From: Actinocorallia sp. API 0066 | GTDB lineage: Bacteria > Actinomycetota > Actinomycetes > Streptosporangiales > Streptosporangiaceae | Reading direction: 5' to 3' | Assembly (NCBI RefSeq): GCF_020991275.1 | Contig: NZ_JAJLQY010000008.1 | Coordinates: 281,429 to 345,428, forward strand | Length of the DNA: 64,000 nucleotides | Shown here: in pieces, positions 57,246 to 64,000 of the stretch | Numbering within the stretch: the first letter of the stretch is position 1 | Layout of the letters: each line of letters begins with the position of its first letter | The notes under the pieces: model-generated | What the model was told of the DNA's origin: nothing | Seen by the model: only the letters and a program-made list of their open reading frames with translations | The model's database searches: none | Translations under genes and position numbers: made by a program

Positions 57246-57489
57246 CACCCACTCCGCGACCCGCGCTCGACCCCGTGCCGGGCCCGCGCCATCGACGCAC
57301 GGCCGCGCTCCGCGTCGATCAGCCCTTCGGCCCGGCCGACGAACGCGCCGCTGAACCTGGGCCCCGTCTCCCGGCCACCCTTCTGACGCGGGCGCCGGCC
57401 TGCCGGGGCACCGGCAGCGCACGCCGCCCCGGAGGCCCGGCGACCGAAACGCCTGCCAGACCCGCCTCTCCCTGCCGCGTTCGCGGCCG

Positions 57490-58161
57490 CTAGAGGCCGG
57501 GTTCCGGGCTCTCGGTCGGCTGGGCGGCGCTGACGGCGATGCGGATGAGTGGGCGGAAGAGCCTGCCCAGGGCGGCGGCCGTGTCTTCCGGGGTGCCCGA
57601 GGGCAGCGCGGTGTGGCTGAGCGCGAGCCGGATTCCGTTCTCGACGACCAGGTTCACGTCGGCGAGGTCGAGGAAAGGCCAGATCTCCCTGATCGCGGTC
57701 GTCAGTGTCTCGCCGGCGAGGATCATCACGGGCGCCCCGTGCGTGGACAGCAGCGACAGGAACTCGTCGCTGCCATGGTCAAGGACGGCCTTGCGGATGG
57801 GGTTGGTCGCCGCGGACACGAGGAAGACGCCGAACGCGGCCTCGATCGCGGCCGCCGGATCACCGGACTCGCGCCAGAGCGCCTCCACGACGGTCGTGAC
57901 CAGGCGTTGTGTCTCGCGCAGCACGTACGCTTGGGCGAGTTCGTCGCGTGATCCCAGAAGCTGGTAGATCGTCTGCCGGTTGACCTCGGCGCGTTCCGCG
58001 ACGTCCGCCATCCGGATCACGCTCCAGGGGCGTTCGCTCAGCAGCTCGCCGACACTGTCGAGGATCGCTTCCCTCATGCGTGATTGCACTTGTTGCGCGT
58101 ACTTGTTCCGCGGCCGACGACGCTCGCGGATCGCGGGATCGCTTGACTGGTGCGTGGTCAC
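57490..58161 (-). CDS. TetR-family transcriptional regulator
   Basis: 223 residues from a GTG at 58161. The helix-turn-helix is RMADVAERAEVNRQTIYQLL, preceded by a basic stretch (RERRRPRNKYAQQVQSRMRE). It lies 34 bp downstream of the signal peptidase gene on the same strand, so the two may be cotranscribed and the regulator may serve the neighbouring exported-protein locus. No strong ribosome site is visible. Confidence 0.87.
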   Translation of the reverse strand: MTTHQSSDPAIRERRRPRNKYAQQVQSRMREAILDSVGELLSERPWSVIRMADVAERAEVNRQTIYQLLGSRDELAQAYVLRETQRLVTTVVEALWRESGDPAAAIEAAFGVFLVSAATNPIRKAVLDHGSDEFLSLLSTHGAPVMILAGETLTTAIREIWPFLDLADVNLVVENGIRLALSHTALPSGTPEDTAAALGRLFRPLIRIAVSAAQPTESPEPGL

Positions 58162-58195
58162 GACGGCATCGTCGCACAAACCAGCGAAAGCGCTG

Positions 58196-58837
58196 TCATA
58201 GCGGGGGATTCTCCACCAGTTCCAGGACCGGCCGTCCCCCCACCTCCCGAGGTTCCGACAGCGGCCAGACCCGGAATCCCACTCGCCCTCGGACCGTCGC
58301 CGTCTCACCCCATCCGTAGGTGCGCGAGTCGTCGGACGCGTCCGGGTTGTCGCCCAGATAGAAGAAGCGCCCCGCGGGCACGACTTGTGCGCGGGGGTCC
58401 CCGGAACGGCCGCCTTCCCTGGTGCAACAGTTACTGATCTTGTTCGCCCTGCTCGGCCGGTACGGCGTGACGACCCGGTACCACGCACCGGCGCCGCCCG
58501 GCTGGACCAGCACCTGGTGGGCGTCCTCCGGAACCGAAGCGATCATGACCCGGTCTCCCGGGAGACCGATCACGCGTTTGACGATGGGGGAGCCACGGCC
58601 GGGCGCCTCCAGGAGGACGACGTCGAACCGGCCTGTCCGGCCGGCGGTGTTCGGCGTGACGAACAGGCGCTGGCCGTCGGCCAACGTCGGGTCCATGCTG
58701 TGGCCCTCGACCCGCACGCTCAGCACCGTCACGGCCAGGGCGGCGAAGGCGGCGAGCACGGTGAGGATCGCGACGAGCGCGCCGCCCGCCTTGAGCAGCC
58801 GAGGGGCGATCCGCCCCCTCGTCCCGCGGTGCTTCAT
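58196..58837 (-). CDS. Signal peptidase I (S26 family)
   Basis: 213 residues with one N-terminal membrane anchor (GGALVAILTVLAAFAALAVT), the catalytic Ser in EGHSMDPTL and the catalytic Lys in IVKRVIGLPGD, followed by FFYLGDNPDASDDSRTYG (box E). It cleaves signal peptides outside the membrane. It lies head-to-head with the six-gene DUF6230/DUF6114 run, whose exported members have AxA-like sites after the membrane helix, so it may be dedicated to them (inference). Confidence 0.92.
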   Translation of the reverse strand: MKHRGTRGRIAPRLLKAGGALVAILTVLAAFAALAVTVLSVRVEGHSMDPTLADGQRLFVTPNTAGRTGRFDVVLLEAPGRGSPIVKRVIGLPGDRVMIASVPEDAHQVLVQPGGAGAWYRVVTPYRPSRANKISNCCTREGGRSGDPRAQVVPAGRFFYLGDNPDASDDSRTYGWGETATVRGRVGFRVWPLSEPREVGGRPVLELVENPPL

Positions 58838-59248
58838 ACGATCCTCTTTCGCGGTCTTCGCGGGTGACCCGACGGTTCCGAACGTCCGGGGCCATGACCG
58901 TACTCCATGGGCGATCGGTGGCGAAACACCGGTTTGACCGGCATCGGCAAGCGATCTTGATGTCGGGTGGCGATCCTCGAACGTCAACCCGGAACCGAAC
59001 ACGTTCATGTTCTGAGTTCGGACACGGAAGCCCTTTGTGTCGCGGAATCGACAAGATCTTGCCCCAAGTCGTTACAACTGGCACAGACATTACTCTTGTC
59101 GCACCGGTGTGACGCGTGGCACATTACGGACACGTTGTGGAGGCCCAGCCGACGACCGGCTGGTTCGGGGGGCCCTCAAGGCGGCACCCGGTCCGAGCGA
59201 CCGGCGGTCCCGCGCAAAGCGCACGGGACATCGCGGATGGAGGAACGC
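58838..59248. promoter_or_regulatory. Divergent promoter region between signal peptidase and DUF6230 operon
   Basis: About 410 bp without a supported gene. The middle (about 59040-59140) is less G+C rich and is where promoters would be expected. A near-perfect ribosome site (GGAGGA at 59239-59244) ends it. I could not assign boxes with confidence. Confidence 0.45.
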
Positions 59249-59971
59249 ATGGAGTCAGCGGAGGCTCAGGGCGTGACCAGATGGCGCAGAAGCGCCATCG
59301 TCGGTATCCCGTCCATGCTGATCATCGGATGCATGGCCACAGCCATGGTGCAGGGCGCGCTCGCCGCGAACCTGTCCCTCACCAACGTCCCGTTCTCGCT
59401 CTCCTCGGACACGATGGCCGCACCGGGCGGCATGGCCGTCGTCATGACCGGCATCGGCAGCGACGGCGACACCGCGACCGGCGCGGCCGCCGAGGTCGGC
59501 GTCCCCAAGGCGGGACTCGACGGCATCTGCGTCCACGCCACCCAGTCCGTCAAGATCGGCGGACTGGATCTCGGAACCTACTCGCTCAACATCTCCTCGC
59601 CCGCCACCGGCGCCACCGCCAGCCAACTCGCGTCAGGCGCGGCCGGTCTCCAAGCCAACAACCTGATCCTCAACGCCCAGTCCGTCACCGCGGCCAAGGC
59701 GACACTCGACAACGCCGGGGGCACCGCGCCACCCACCACGATCGGCGCCTCCGCCGACTCGATCAACAGCGGAACGTCCGGAATCAAGGACGGCGCCGCC
59801 GGAGCGTTCGGCCTGTCCGCGACCGGCGGCCAGGCGACCGTCGAGAACCTGCTGGCCAGCGCCAACGGAGCCACCCTCGGCGGCTCCATCACCCTGCCCG
59901 ACCTCAGGATCGCGCTGGCCGTCGGCGACACCCAGGGAACCGGGGCCGGCCAGACCGCCAGCGGCTGCTGA
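59249..59971 (+). CDS. DUF6230-type exported protein (copy 1)
   Basis: 240 residues: a short basic N-terminus, one membrane/signal segment (IVGIPSMLIIGCMATAMVQG) ending in GALAAN, then a Gly/Ala/Thr-rich beta-type domain with an internal Cys (LDGICVHATQ) and a C-terminal Cys as last residue. The ATG at 59249 is chosen because GGAGGA ends 4 nt before it. It shares with the copies at 60568 and 62433 the QGxLAA-type motif, a (L/I)xG(I/L)C motif and a Cys at or near the C-terminus, probably an extracytoplasmic disulfide. Function unknown. Confidence 0.85.
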   Translation: MESAEAQGVTRWRRSAIVGIPSMLIIGCMATAMVQGALAANLSLTNVPFSLSSDTMAAPGGMAVVMTGIGSDGDTATGAAAEVGVPKAGLDGICVHATQSVKIGGLDLGTYSLNISSPATGATASQLASGAAGLQANNLILNAQSVTAAKATLDNAGGTAPPTTIGASADSINSGTSGIKDGAAGAFGLSATGGQATVENLLASANGATLGGSITLPDLRIALAVGDTQGTGAGQTASGC

Positions 59972-59987
59972 CCCCCCGGCACGACGC

Positions 59988-60028
59988 CCGGGGGGAGGAG
60001 CCGACTCGCATTCGGCTCCTCCCCCCGG
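59988..60028 (+). terminator. Strong 17-bp hairpin after the first DUF6230 gene
   Basis: CCGGGGGGAGGAGCCGA (59988-60004) and TCGGCTCCTCCCCCCGG (60012-60028) are perfectly complementary arms with a 7-nt loop, starting 17 nt after the stop codon and 78 nt before the next gene of the run. There is no T-run. It may be a partial terminator or an mRNA 3' stabiliser raising the first gene's expression over the rest. Confidence 0.75.
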
Positions 60029-60106
60029 CTCACCCTACGCCGCACACCAAGCCGACCGAAGGCCCTCCGGCCACCCGACGCCCGCCAAGCTCCTGAGAGA
60101 GAATCC

Positions 60107-60571
60107 ATGAACACACCTGCCAAGGGCGCGCAAAGCCCCCTCAGCACAGGCCGCCTGGCGTTTCGCGCCTGGCGGCGGCGACGCCCCCTCTGGGCCGCGA
60201 TCTGGACGGCGCTGGGCGGCTTCGTCATCTTCTACCTCCCGCTCGCCCCGGTCGGAAAGCTGCTCCACGTGGGCGTCGGCGGCATGGGCGGCCTGGCCGT
60301 CGGCGCCATCCTCATGGCGATGGCGCTGTTCATGGCGTTCCTGCCCGACCAGCGGCACGTCGCCGGAGTCATCACCTGCATCCTCGGCGTCGTCTCCTTC
60401 CCGCTGACGAACCTCGGCGGGTTCTTCGTCGGCATGGGACTGGCGGTCCTCGGCGGCTCGATGGCCTTCGGCTGGCTGCCCAACAAGCCGCAACGCAAGT
60501 GGCGCATGTTCCGCCGCGTCACCCCCGCCGTGCTCACCCCCGCGACACCGAGGGACCTGACGAGCAAATGA
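60107..60571 (+). CDS. DUF6114-type small membrane protein (copy 1)
   Basis: 154 residues with about four membrane helices (LWAAIWTALGGFVIFYLPLA through GFFVGMGLAVLGGSMAFGWL) and basic cytoplasmic ends (RAWRRRRP; NKPQRKWRMFRR). The R-R-x-x-P-(L/F)-W motif before helix 1 recurs in the copy at 61346. The ribosome site is GAGAG. Its stop overlaps the next start as ATGA. DUF6114 proteins usually accompany DUF6230 proteins; the role is unknown, perhaps an export or anchoring partner. Confidence 0.85.
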   Translation: MNTPAKGAQSPLSTGRLAFRAWRRRRPLWAAIWTALGGFVIFYLPLAPVGKLLHVGVGGMGGLAVGAILMAMALFMAFLPDQRHVAGVITCILGVVSFPLTNLGGFFVGMGLAVLGGSMAFGWLPNKPQRKWRMFRRVTPAVLTPATPRDLTSK

Positions 60572-61317
60572 TCATGTCGGCCCACACCAAGCAGGCATAC
60601 CACCGCGCCCGCGCCGCGCTCCGGAACTGGAACACCGCCCTCCTCCAGGCGGACGCCGATCGCGACGTCAGGAACGGAACCCGATGGGGACGCGCAGGGA
60701 TCTTCCTCCTGCCGACGGTCCTCTCCATCGGCGGACTCGGCTCCCTCATGGCACAGGGCGTCCTCGCCGCCGGCTTCAACGTCACCAACACGGCCTTCAC
60801 GCTGACCTCCAACGGCGTGACCGGATCCGGCTTCGGCGCCGTCCTCAACACACCGACCGTCGAGGCCGCCGACGGATCCACCTCCACCAACATCGGCATG
60901 GCGCGCGTCAGCTTCTCCTCCGCCCAACTCGCGGGACTGTGCGGAATCGTCCACCAGAAGATCGCCGGCCTCCAGTACTCGCTGATCATCACCGCGGGAC
61001 AGGACGTGGCCGCCACCGCCCCCACCGACTTCACCACCGACATCGACGCCTCGAACCTCTCCCTCGAAACCACCGGGCTGAAGGCCTCGGCCACCTCGCT
61101 GACCAACGCCGTCCTCGGCGCCTCGGCCGACGAGGTGAAGGTCGGCGGCGCCGGTCTCGCCGGTGCCGTCCCGGGCGGTTTTGGACTCGACGCGTCCCAG
61201 GGCAGCGTGAGCATCGCCGGCCTCAACGCCACCGCCTACACCGCCGAGATCGCCGGAACCCTCGGCCTGCCCGGACTTGAACTCAGCGTCGTCGCGGGGA
61301 GCGCGACCCATTGCTGA
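60568..61317 (+). CDS. DUF6230-type exported protein (copy 2)
   Basis: 249 residues with a 45-residue charged cytoplasmic N-terminus, a membrane segment (IFLLPTVLSIGGLGSLMAQG) followed by VLAAGFNVTN, then a beta-rich domain with an internal Cys (LAGLCGIVHQ) and a terminal Cys. It ends LPGLELSVVAGSATHC. The start overlaps the stop of the upstream DUF6114 gene, showing translational coupling. A second in-frame ATG (third codon) is possible. Confidence 0.87.
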   Translation: MIMSAHTKQAYHRARAALRNWNTALLQADADRDVRNGTRWGRAGIFLLPTVLSIGGLGSLMAQGVLAAGFNVTNTAFTLTSNGVTGSGFGAVLNTPTVEAADGSTSTNIGMARVSFSSAQLAGLCGIVHQKIAGLQYSLIITAGQDVAATAPTDFTTDIDASNLSLETTGLKASATSLTNAVLGASADEVKVGGAGLAGAVPGGFGLDASQGSVSIAGLNATAYTAEIAGTLGLPGLELSVVAGSATHC

Positions 61318-61345
61318 GCGGCACCACAACGCTTGGAGCGACAAC

Positions 61346-61837
61346 GTGACGACCTCTCACACGGAACCGCAGGACCTCCTGCCCCGCCCGGCCACACCGG
61401 GCCCGAGCCGTCGGCGCGCCGCCACGCGCCGCGCACGGCCGACGGGACCCCTCGGCCGGGCCTGGCGGTGGTTCCGCGCGTTCAGGCGCAGCCGTCCCTT
61501 CTGGGGCGGGGTCTGGTTGACGCTCGGCGGATGGATGATCCTGCGGCTCACCCTGGCTCCCGTCCAGACCGCGGTGACGACAGGGTTCAACGGGATCGCG
61601 GGATGGCTCGTCGGCGGCGGCATGATCCTCTGCGGGCTGATTCCGTGGGCGGCGCCGTCCCAGCGCTACACCTTCGGCGTCATCGGCACGATCCTGGCGG
61701 TGGTGTCGCTGGTCACCTCGAACATGGGCGGCTTCCTGCTCGGGATGCTGTTCGGCGTCGTCGGCGGCACCCTGATGGTCGCCTGGGGAAAGAAGAAGCC
61801 GAACCGCGGGCGGCCGGTGGCGAGGACAGGCCGATGA
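61346..61837 (+). CDS. DUF6114-type small membrane protein (copy 2)
   Basis: 163 residues from a GTG with GGAG 8 nt upstream. The basic N-terminus (RRRAATRRARPTGP) is followed by SRPFWGGVWLTLGGWMI, matching the start of helix 1 in copy 1, and three further helices, ending in AWGKKKPNRGRPVART. An ATG further upstream is in frame but has no ribosome site. The stop overlaps the next start (ATGA). Confidence 0.83.
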   Translation: MTTSHTEPQDLLPRPATPGPSRRRAATRRARPTGPLGRAWRWFRAFRRSRPFWGGVWLTLGGWMILRLTLAPVQTAVTTGFNGIAGWLVGGGMILCGLIPWAAPSQRYTFGVIGTILAVVSLVTSNMGGFLLGMLFGVVGGTLMVAWGKKKPNRGRPVARTGR

Positions 61838-62436
61838 GGTCGATTTCTCTCGTCATCACGCTTTTTGTGGCTCTGGTGGTCACCGCCCTCGGGCCGACCC
61901 GGCTGGTGTCCGAGGCGCGGGCGCTGGCCGCCGCGCCGGCGCCCCTGAACACACCGTTCCTGCCGGCCTCGGCACCGATGCGCGTCACCATCGCCAGCCT
62001 CACCGCCGTCAACCTCTCGGTCACCACCAATGTCACCATCCGGCTCGCCGACAACACGACGGTCACGACGAACAGGTACACGTTCCAGAAACTGTCGCTC
62101 AACAGCAACACCGTCATCACGAGCAACAACGGCACGTCGACCGTGACGGTCAGAGTGCCCGGATACGGCTCGCTCGGCGGAACCGACAGCGCCGGAAAGC
62201 CCCAGACGACCGTCATGTGGGGGAACATCAGCAGGCTCTGCGTGACCGTCATCCTCCAGATCTGCGGCATCCAGGGCCTGCTCAACTTCTTCGGCTCCCT
62301 CATCCCGCTGACGGCGGGCGCGTCGGGCTTCATCGGCGACATCTACGCCATCCGCACGATGGACGACCACGCCGAGCTCAGCGAGACCCAGAACCCCGTC
62401 CATCTGCCCGGCAGCCTGACCGTGACCACGCCATGA
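61834..62436 (+). CDS. Secreted hypothetical protein within the DUF6230/DUF6114 run
   Basis: 200 residues with a signal-type N-terminus (ISLVITLFVALVVTALGPTR) and a Thr/Asn/Val-rich beta-strand region (NLSVTTNVTIRLADNTTVTT). Two Cys lie in WGNISRLCVTVILQICGI. I do not recognise the family, and it differs from the DUF6230 copies. Start and stop overlap both neighbours by 4 nt, so it belongs to the operon. Probably an extracytoplasmic partner of the exported proteins. Confidence 0.75.
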   Translation: MRSISLVITLFVALVVTALGPTRLVSEARALAAAPAPLNTPFLPASAPMRVTIASLTAVNLSVTTNVTIRLADNTTVTTNRYTFQKLSLNSNTVITSNNGTSTVTVRVPGYGSLGGTDSAGKPQTTVMWGNISRLCVTVILQICGIQGLLNFFGSLIPLTAGASGFIGDIYAIRTMDDHAELSETQNPVHLPGSLTVTTP

Positions 62437-63122
62437 CCGAAGACGAGGAATGTTCCTACGGCACCCGCTGGGGTGTGGCCCTGTGCGCCTTCCTTCCGGC
62501 GGCGCTGGTGGTCGGCTGCCTGGGCGCGCTGATCTCCACCGGCGCCCTCGCGGCGGGCCTGGTCGTGCAGGGCGGTTCCATCAACGTCGCCACCAGCAGC
62601 GTCTACGGAACGAACTTCGGCGCCGCCCTGGTGGACCAGACCGCCAAGCAGGCGGACGGCACCACCAAGACCGTGCACGTGCTCCGGTTGGGCTTCGCGA
62701 ACGGACAGATCAACGGCCTGTGCCTGACCCAGCGGCAGTCCTTCCTCGGCGCGACCTACACGGTCATGATCAAGCTGGGTGACTCCGACCCCGCCACCTG
62801 GGAGATCACCACGAAGAACGTCGTCATGGACATCCAGCGCGTGAACGGAACCCTGGACATGGACGGCGTCGTCGACCTGAACGTCAACGGCCCCGACGTG
62901 ACGACGATCAGGGACGCCTCGGGGAACGTCGTTCCCAACCCGCTCGACAGCCCGCAGAACCGCTTCGGCATCCAGGGCCGCTACGCCAAGTTCGACCAGA
63001 TCACCGGCGACATCCAGGACCTGCAGATTCCGGGGGTGTTCAACTCCCCCAGTCTCGACATCACCATCACCCCCGGCGTCAGGACCTGCCCCGCGCCCGC
63101 GGCGCCTTCCGGCACCCCGTAG
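62433..63122 (+). CDS. DUF6230-type exported protein (copy 3)
   Basis: 229 residues: a short acidic N-terminus, a membrane segment (ALCAFLPAALVVGCLGALIS) followed by TGALAAGLVVQG, and a beta-rich domain with an internal Cys (INGLCLTQRQ) and a near-terminal Cys (PGVRTC). It ends the six-gene run; the ATG overlaps the upstream stop. It is more diverged than copies 1 and 2 and has a Pro-rich tail. Confidence 0.83.
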   Translation: MTEDEECSYGTRWGVALCAFLPAALVVGCLGALISTGALAAGLVVQGGSINVATSSVYGTNFGAALVDQTAKQADGTTKTVHVLRLGFANGQINGLCLTQRQSFLGATYTVMIKLGDSDPATWEITTKNVVMDIQRVNGTLDMDGVVDLNVNGPDVTTIRDASGNVVPNPLDSPQNRFGIQGRYAKFDQITGDIQDLQIPGVFNSPSLDITITPGVRTCPAPAAPSGTP

Positions 63123-63243
63123 AGCCGCGGAGGCGCCCTGTTCGGGGGGTGCGTTATTGCGCTATGTAGTCATATGGGTACTATGGGTGTGCTGCCGGGG
63201 GTGGACGCGGTGGCCTGGAAACGTGACGAAAGCGAGCAGAACG

Positions 63244-63798
63244 ATGACCATGACTTCGGCGGACCCGATCTCGTTCAAGGTGGACGCGCTGTTCCGGGCG
63301 ACGGACGCGAACAGCGACGGCGTCATCGAGTGGAACGACCTCGGGCGGATCGTGGACCGCTACCTGACCGCCTACAAGATCGACCGGAACGACCGCAAGG
63401 CGTACGCGCTCCTGGCCGCGTACCAGATGTACTGGTTGGAGCTGCTGCGGCACGCCCACGGGCAGGACCGTCTCAGCAGCGAGCAGTACCACGCCGCCAC
63501 CCGCGCGCTCGTGGTCGACACCAGCCGCATGAACATGGTCGAGGGCCTGCCGCACGCCGTCTTCGACATCATCGACACCGACGGCGACAACACCATCAGC
63601 AGGGCCGAGTTCGCCAAACACCTCGACGTGTGGGGGCTCGGCTCCCCCACCTCCGGCGAGGTGTTCGCGCGCCTCGACACCGACGGCGACGGCGAGATCA
63701 GCCGCCACGAGTTCATCCGCGCGGTCCGCGAGTTCTACTACGCGCCGGACCTCGACTCGCCCGGCAGCGTCTTCTTCGGGGCACTCCCCCGCGTCTGA
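63244..63798 (+). CDS. EF-hand calcium-binding protein (calerythrin-like)
   Basis: 184 residues with three clear EF-hand loops: DANSDGVIEWND (about 20-31), DTDGDNTISRAEF and DTDGDGEISRHEF; a fourth, degenerate hand lies between the first and second. This layout matches calerythrin-like actinobacterial calcium sensors or buffers. The ATG at 63244 is chosen for family length. It is 121 bp after the DUF6230 run on the same strand, with its own likely promoter. Confidence 0.93.
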   Translation: MTMTSADPISFKVDALFRATDANSDGVIEWNDLGRIVDRYLTAYKIDRNDRKAYALLAAYQMYWLELLRHAHGQDRLSSEQYHAATRALVVDTSRMNMVEGLPHAVFDIIDTDGDNTISRAEFAKHLDVWGLGSPTSGEVFARLDTDGDGEISRHEFIRAVREFYYAPDLDSPGSVFFGALPRV

Positions 63799-64000
63799 CC
63801 CGGACGGCGAACCGGAAACCCGGAGCCGCCCGTCACGCCCCCGGGCGCGGCGGGCGGCTTCAGCCGTCCCCCGGGGCGGCGGCCGCGACGCCGACTGTCC
63901 GGGCCACAGCGGATCATCCCCGCCCACACCCTCGCGTTCGCGGCGCCGCTACCGACCGCGGGCTCCCTCACCGACCGGACGGGCCTGCGCCTGGGATCGC
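63799..64000. other. Right edge, no supported gene
   Basis: About 200 bp after the EF-hand gene. Only G+C-rich low-complexity frames are seen, and no hairpin with a strong stem stands out. A gene may begin beyond the window. Confidence 0.4.

Noticed and set aside
52535..57493. A 1,652-codon plus-strand open frame crossing several genes
   Set aside because: The translation is low-complexity Pro/Arg/Thr and runs across SpoIIE-like, TetR, dehydrogenase, PAP2 and HAD genes that have real motifs in other frames.
1..64000. CRISPR arrays, tRNA or rRNA genes
   Set aside because: No regularly spaced repeats, no tRNA cloverleaf with T-loop signature and no rRNA sequence were noticed; a computed search (tRNAscan-SE, CRISPRCasFinder, Infernal) would settle it.

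Overview
The window is about 70% G+C, with the strong third-position G/C bias, GTG starts and ATGA/TGATG stop-start overlaps of a filamentous actinomycete. A spirotetronate-type cassette, several TetR/LuxR/XRE regulators and DUF6230/DUF6114 genes fit a Streptosporangiales/Thermomonosporaceae or Streptomyces-like genome. I cannot fix the genus from sequence alone. I saw no rRNA, tRNA or CRISPR array.

Region 1 (1-25151) is one edge of a polyketide biosynthetic cluster. A giant modular type I PKS gene enters from the left edge and starts at 12228 on the minus strand. It encodes a KSQ-AT-ACP loading module, then two KS-AT-DH-KR modules with methylmalonyl-type ATs (the second is cut by the window edge). 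Upstream on the same strand lie five tightly overlapping genes: FabH-like ligase, FkbH-like glyceryl-ACP synthase, ACP, E2-like acyltransferase and alpha/beta-hydrolase-fold eliminase. Their content and order match the abyA1-A5 / agg tetronate cassette. With a LAL regulator, a TetR/MFS efflux pair and a FAD enzyme of the kind found in decalin-forming spirotetronate clusters, this predicts a (spiro)tetronate polyketide. An IS30 remnant carrying the 3' end of a group II intron sits between cassette and PKS. A CCTAAAG motif lies about 60 nt upstream of both the first cassette gene and the PKS.

Region 2 (25152-31213) is an accessory stretch bounded by gene stumps (IclR C-terminus, alcohol dehydrogenase C-terminus). 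It holds a UvrD-like helicase with a nuclease-like C-terminus, small unknown genes and a DUF6602-type putative nuclease.

Region 3 (31374-38222) is a degraded beta-oxidation locus: intact thiolase and acyl-CoA dehydrogenase, then broken acyl-CoA dehydrogenase, dienoyl-CoA reductase and enoyl-CoA hydratase genes. It is interrupted by a small element made of a tyrosine recombinase, a divergent coiled-coil protein and a perfect 12-6-12 inverted repeat between them. A Cys-rich unknown gene lies at its right side.

Region 4 (38219-58161) is a mixed chromosomal stretch: AraC/SDR pair, YCII protein, NmrA-like SDR with an XRE regulator, aldehyde dehydrogenase, phytanoyl-CoA-dioxygenase-like protein, a macrolide-type glycosyltransferase preceded by a possible 9-codon leader peptide, secreted M19-type dipeptidase, an AfsR/LAL-like ATPase without a HTH, SpoIIE-like protein, TetR genes, a second acyl-CoA dehydrogenase, PAP2 phosphatase and HAD hydrolase.

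Region 5 (58196-63798) is a coherent envelope locus: signal peptidase I, then a six-gene plus-strand run of alternating DUF6230-type exported proteins and DUF6114-type small membrane proteins (several with ATGA overlaps, and a strong hairpin after the first gene), followed by an EF-hand calcium-binding protein. It is poorly understood and worth attention.
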